Shown here: one piece after another, positions 60,601 through 64,000 of the stretch
Numbering within the stretch: position 1 is the stretch's first letter
Layout of the letters: every line of letters begins with the position of its first letter
Assembly (NCBI RefSeq): GCF_047495875.1
Contig: NC_092463.1
Span: 34,723,724 to 34,787,723, forward strand
DNA: 64,000 nt
DNA from: Pithys albifrons albifrons
Taxonomy: Eukaryota; Chordata; Aves; Passeriformes; Thamnophilidae
Direction: 5' to 3'
Made by a program: the position numbers and the translations under genes
Notes under the pieces: generated by a model
Told to the model about the DNA's origin: nothing
Seen by the model: the letters and a program-made list of their open reading frames with translations, nothing else
Databases searched by the model: none

Positions 60601-63600
60601 GAGGACAAGAAGGTCCTTGAGACCATGTCTGTACTTGCAATGCTCTGGTTGGACATCCTGGAATAATCCCAGAAGCAGTACTGAGCTAAATAGCTTTAAT
60701 CCTACTGTTCCTTCTAGTGAAAAATGGAAGATGACATAGACCCACTTTCCCCATCCTGCCTATATGTGGCATTCATCTCACTGACAAGGAAGTTACTTAT
60801 AGAATGTTTGTTTTGACTACATTGATGGGGAGAAACAAAATTAATCTAGTCCTTATGTATAAGTGGGGTCAAGTATTGGTGCCCAGCTCTGAGAGCTCCT
60901 TCCTCGGCCCAGTGCAAACCTCTTTTGCTTGGAAGCAGCACTGCAGACCTCAGTTGAAGAGTAACCATTTCTTCTTTGTTTTTCCCCTGGTAAATGGAGA
61001 GGCATTTACTTTGCATTTGACTCAGACCACAGGCAGCTTTATTTTCACTTGTGACAGCTGTTCAGTGAGAGTGAAGCAGCCAGTTCCTCTCTGTGCTTGT
61101 GGTCCAGAACCGATACAGTCTCTGCTGGTGCCCTCAAGAGTTCAGTTTCACAGGAGACAGTAGAATAGGCACCTCATGCAGTCCTTGGCCTGTCTGTTGA
61201 TGTGCCTTTGAAGATCAGTTTAATACTAGTTCTTTTTGTGTGAGGAAGGAGGGGATGTTACAGGAATTGAAATCACCCATTTTAGTTCAGGTGGACCTGA
61301 ATACATAAAGCAGGGAGTTTTTCTTCTCTCAGCCTTCTAGAACACACCTTCACTTCCCCATGCAAGGGTCACATCTCTGTGCTTCTGGACACCCACTCCC
61401 TTTTCCCACATACTGCATCCTTAAACTGTGATCTGTCACCTCTCTGTCATCTATATGTCAGCCCTTTTTTCTTACTCTCCCAAGTCCTTGTACTCCCTGT
61501 ATCACCTCTGTCCTGAACAGAAACCATCACGCCAGCAGTGACTGGAGTAAGAACCATGCTTTAAGCAGACTGGAGAGACTGGAACTGCTGCCTGTCAGCT
61601 GATGGAACACTGCAGGCTCTGTGGGAGCATCCACCCCATGGCTCAGAGCTGTCGCTCCAGGCCATTGTGAAGTATTTCAGGTTGGAGAGTTTGGAGACCT
61701 CTGAGCAAAGACCAAAGTCTTATGAGCCTGTTTTCTTGTTGGACCATTTTCAAGTATGAAAATATCAGGGTTTGGAAGCACAAGGCAATGTGTCCTGAAA
61801 AACAGTCACTCTCTCTGAACAGTGTTATTTATCCACTTCCTTTGTCCAGTTCATTAATGAATAAGTAGGGATTGAAATAACAGAAAAGATAAGTTCAAGG
61901 TTTTTTTAAGGCCATGTTTCAACATAAATCTGTTTTCTTAACATATCCTCTTTCCTTCCTCTGAGACATTTACTATCTTTTTGTGTTTAGAGCAAGAAGA
62001 AGGAATGCAGCATGTGTTGTCACTGCCCTTGAACATTGCAAAGCTGGCGCTGCTTCCTTCTCAGTTTACTTCATTTCTTGTTTTGCCTCTCTATCTGCCT
62101 AATGCATCAGTTTGCAGGAGGATCCCTTGTAAAATGGAAACCTTTCCAGTGAGGCATTCCTTTCCACTCTGTAAAAAGTCTCTGCTGTAAATTTGCTCCA
62201 GGTTTATTAAGTACTTTGCACCAAAGTAATAAATTTTAATAACTTCACAGAAGAGGATTTGCCCTGTTCAGATTGGGGCTGGCACAGTATGGTACAGCAC
62301 ACTTTCTTCTGTATAATAAAATAAAGTACAGCAATTAGCTTGTTCTGCCACAAGCCTTACACATAGAGCATTTCAGTTCACTTTGGGGCAAGGAAGGAAT
62401 ACAGAATTAAGAATTGCTATGGAGTGCTATCTCCATAGTGTAATAGCAGCAGGTTCCAACCATTTAACCACTTAAATGCCTGACTCAGGATTGCAACAGC
62501 AAGATGTTGCTCCTTCTGTTACCTAATAGCAGAGACACACGATTAGAGGGAAGTTTGGGTATGAATTTTGTGGCTGTTTTATGCCAACACCAGCTACTTC
62601 TGGAATGTCTGGGCTCTTTGTGGTCACGGTCCTGCAAGCAGGTGTGGGTGAATTGCTTCTTGGTGGTGTGGAACGGTGGCTTCCAGGGGTGCAGTTATAT
62701 CAGCTGTGAGGAAAACACCTCCACACCCACCAGAATTCACACGTAGTTGCCTCTCTTGAATTTTGTGATTCCTACCCGTTTCTAACAGGTGGAAAAGAAA
62801 GATTGTGTTGACTGCAGCCTATTCCACATGAGAGGATTGCAGAACTTTAAAGCTGCTTCAGTCTTATATTCTGCAGTCTTGTATTCTCCATTATCTTCTT
62901 TGTACAGTAATATTATTTTACTTTTGTAGTGTTAGCACAAACCCAAAAATTTGTAGAATTTAGTGAATTTAATTAAATAAAATGCTCTGAGTCATTTTAA
63001 GGGAATGGAATACAGATCTCCTAACCCCCTGCTTTAATACTTGAACATGTTCCCTTCTCCAGCTGGCAAATTAATTACAAATTGTAGATGAAGAGAAATA
63101 TTTCTTGTTAGCACATCCACCTACCTATCAGAGATGGGTTACACAGATTAACAGAATAGCATTTCTGATAGTGAAACTTCCAGTTAGGTGCTCCTCTGGT
63201 GAATTATTCAGGTGGGAGTTTGCTGGTTATCAAGATATTTGTTTGAAGTAAAGAAAAGCAGACATCCTTGCTGGATGGCACAACTGTAGCCTGTTTGTGG
63301 ACTAGAACAGGTGTTCAGGGGACAAAAGTATTGTGCATGTTAGGGTGAGCTCCCGTGATGTGGGAAGTAATTCAGACAAGTACAGAGTTCAGAATATTTT
63401 CAAACTATTATCTTGAACCAGGTGCTTCACTCATTTCTTTTTTAGACCTTTAATTTAAAGACCTAATCCAAATCCAGCTGATGTTAATTGAACCTTTTAT
63501 TACTTGGTGCAGGGGAGAAGGTTTGAGGCCTTCAGCTGAATCCTGTAGTGCACTGTGATCATTCCAGGCTCTTCTCTCCCGCCTGCTGTTCTCCTCTGCC

Positions 63601-64000
63601 TAATGCAGTCTAATAAAGTGTCCATCTCATTGATTGCAAGCTACCAGCAGTGATAAAAATGATTATTACTGCATGTCAACACTTTTGGTCTTATTCTTTA
63701 CTGGATATTTTTCCAAAATAAAAGCTTTAGTGGATGAAGAAATTATGCTTCTGCTCTCAATAGCTGGGGGTGAGGGGGCAGTGAGTAACAAACCCTGCAA
63801 CCGAGGAAATGTAAAAGTAATGAAGAATTTTAAACGCAAATCTTCCCGAAGCTCTTCTGGGCTACAAGATGACTTTGTCATCTCAATACAGTTTTCTTCC
63901 AAAACCTGATACTTACAGTTTAGATTTCTACATGAACTGTCACATTACTGATCATTTTGACAGAAACATAAGGCTGATAGAAACATTGCTTTATTGCAAG
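57685..64000. other. Intronic sequence to window end, no feature seen
   Basis: About 6.3 kb of unique sequence, somewhat richer in G and C around 60880-61700. Open frames at 60804-61163, 62504-62746 and 63634-63909 have no recognisable motif. The next canonical RAD51B exon, expected to encode a TSGSSCVIAALGNTW-like peptide, was not found up to the window end. Confidence 0.5.

Noticed and set aside
1..64000. CRISPR arrays, operons or bacterial genes
   Set aside because: There are no regularly spaced direct repeats with spacers and no dense coding. Splice sites, CR1 elements and intron structure show eukaryotic DNA.

Overview
The window looks like avian nuclear DNA. It is AT-rich, almost entirely non-coding, and carries 3'-end fragments of CR1 LINEs of the kind that dominate bird repeat content, plus an RTE-clade LINE resembling the AviRTE family known from some bird lineages. 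There is no operon structure and no dense coding, and nearly all open frames are chance ORFs in intronic DNA. I cannot name the species.

The one protein-coding segment I recognise with confidence is a 97-nt exon at 5409-5505 (+). It has consensus splice sites and encodes the C-terminal RecA-core segment of the RAD51 paralog RAD51B. The window is therefore read as part of the RAD51B gene: about 5.4 kb of upstream intron, the exon, and at least 58 kb of downstream intron. I found neither the preceding nor the following canonical exon. A 130-codon open stretch at 22793-23182, preceded by an acceptor-like site in the matching phase, is a speculative alternative terminal exon.

The intron is a trap for mobile elements. 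CR1 fragments lie at about 308-364, 8871-8930 (weak), 10582-10930, 13670-13720 (weak) and 22408-22538. A 176-bp hAT/Charlie-like MITE is at 14147-14322. A minus-strand RTE LINE fragment at about 15175-16918 holds the endonuclease domain and is split by a 334-bp solo LTR (15924-16257). It is followed by a second LTR-like stretch with a striking 11-copy heptamer array (17020-17096). At 32068-32385 there is a 5S rRNA-headed SINE whose 3' tail ends in an RTE-style (ATG)n repeat and which is flanked by 7-bp target duplications. It is probably a non-autonomous partner of an RTE LINE of the sort found 15 kb upstream. Four weak MIR/CORE-SINE-like relics are also visible.

Remaining landmarks are simple repeats, A-rich or T-rich low-complexity tracts, a tandem trio of 17-bp palindromes (1213-1264) and two GC-richer patches (14538-14700 and 39200-39560). 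The rest is unremarkable intron sequence.
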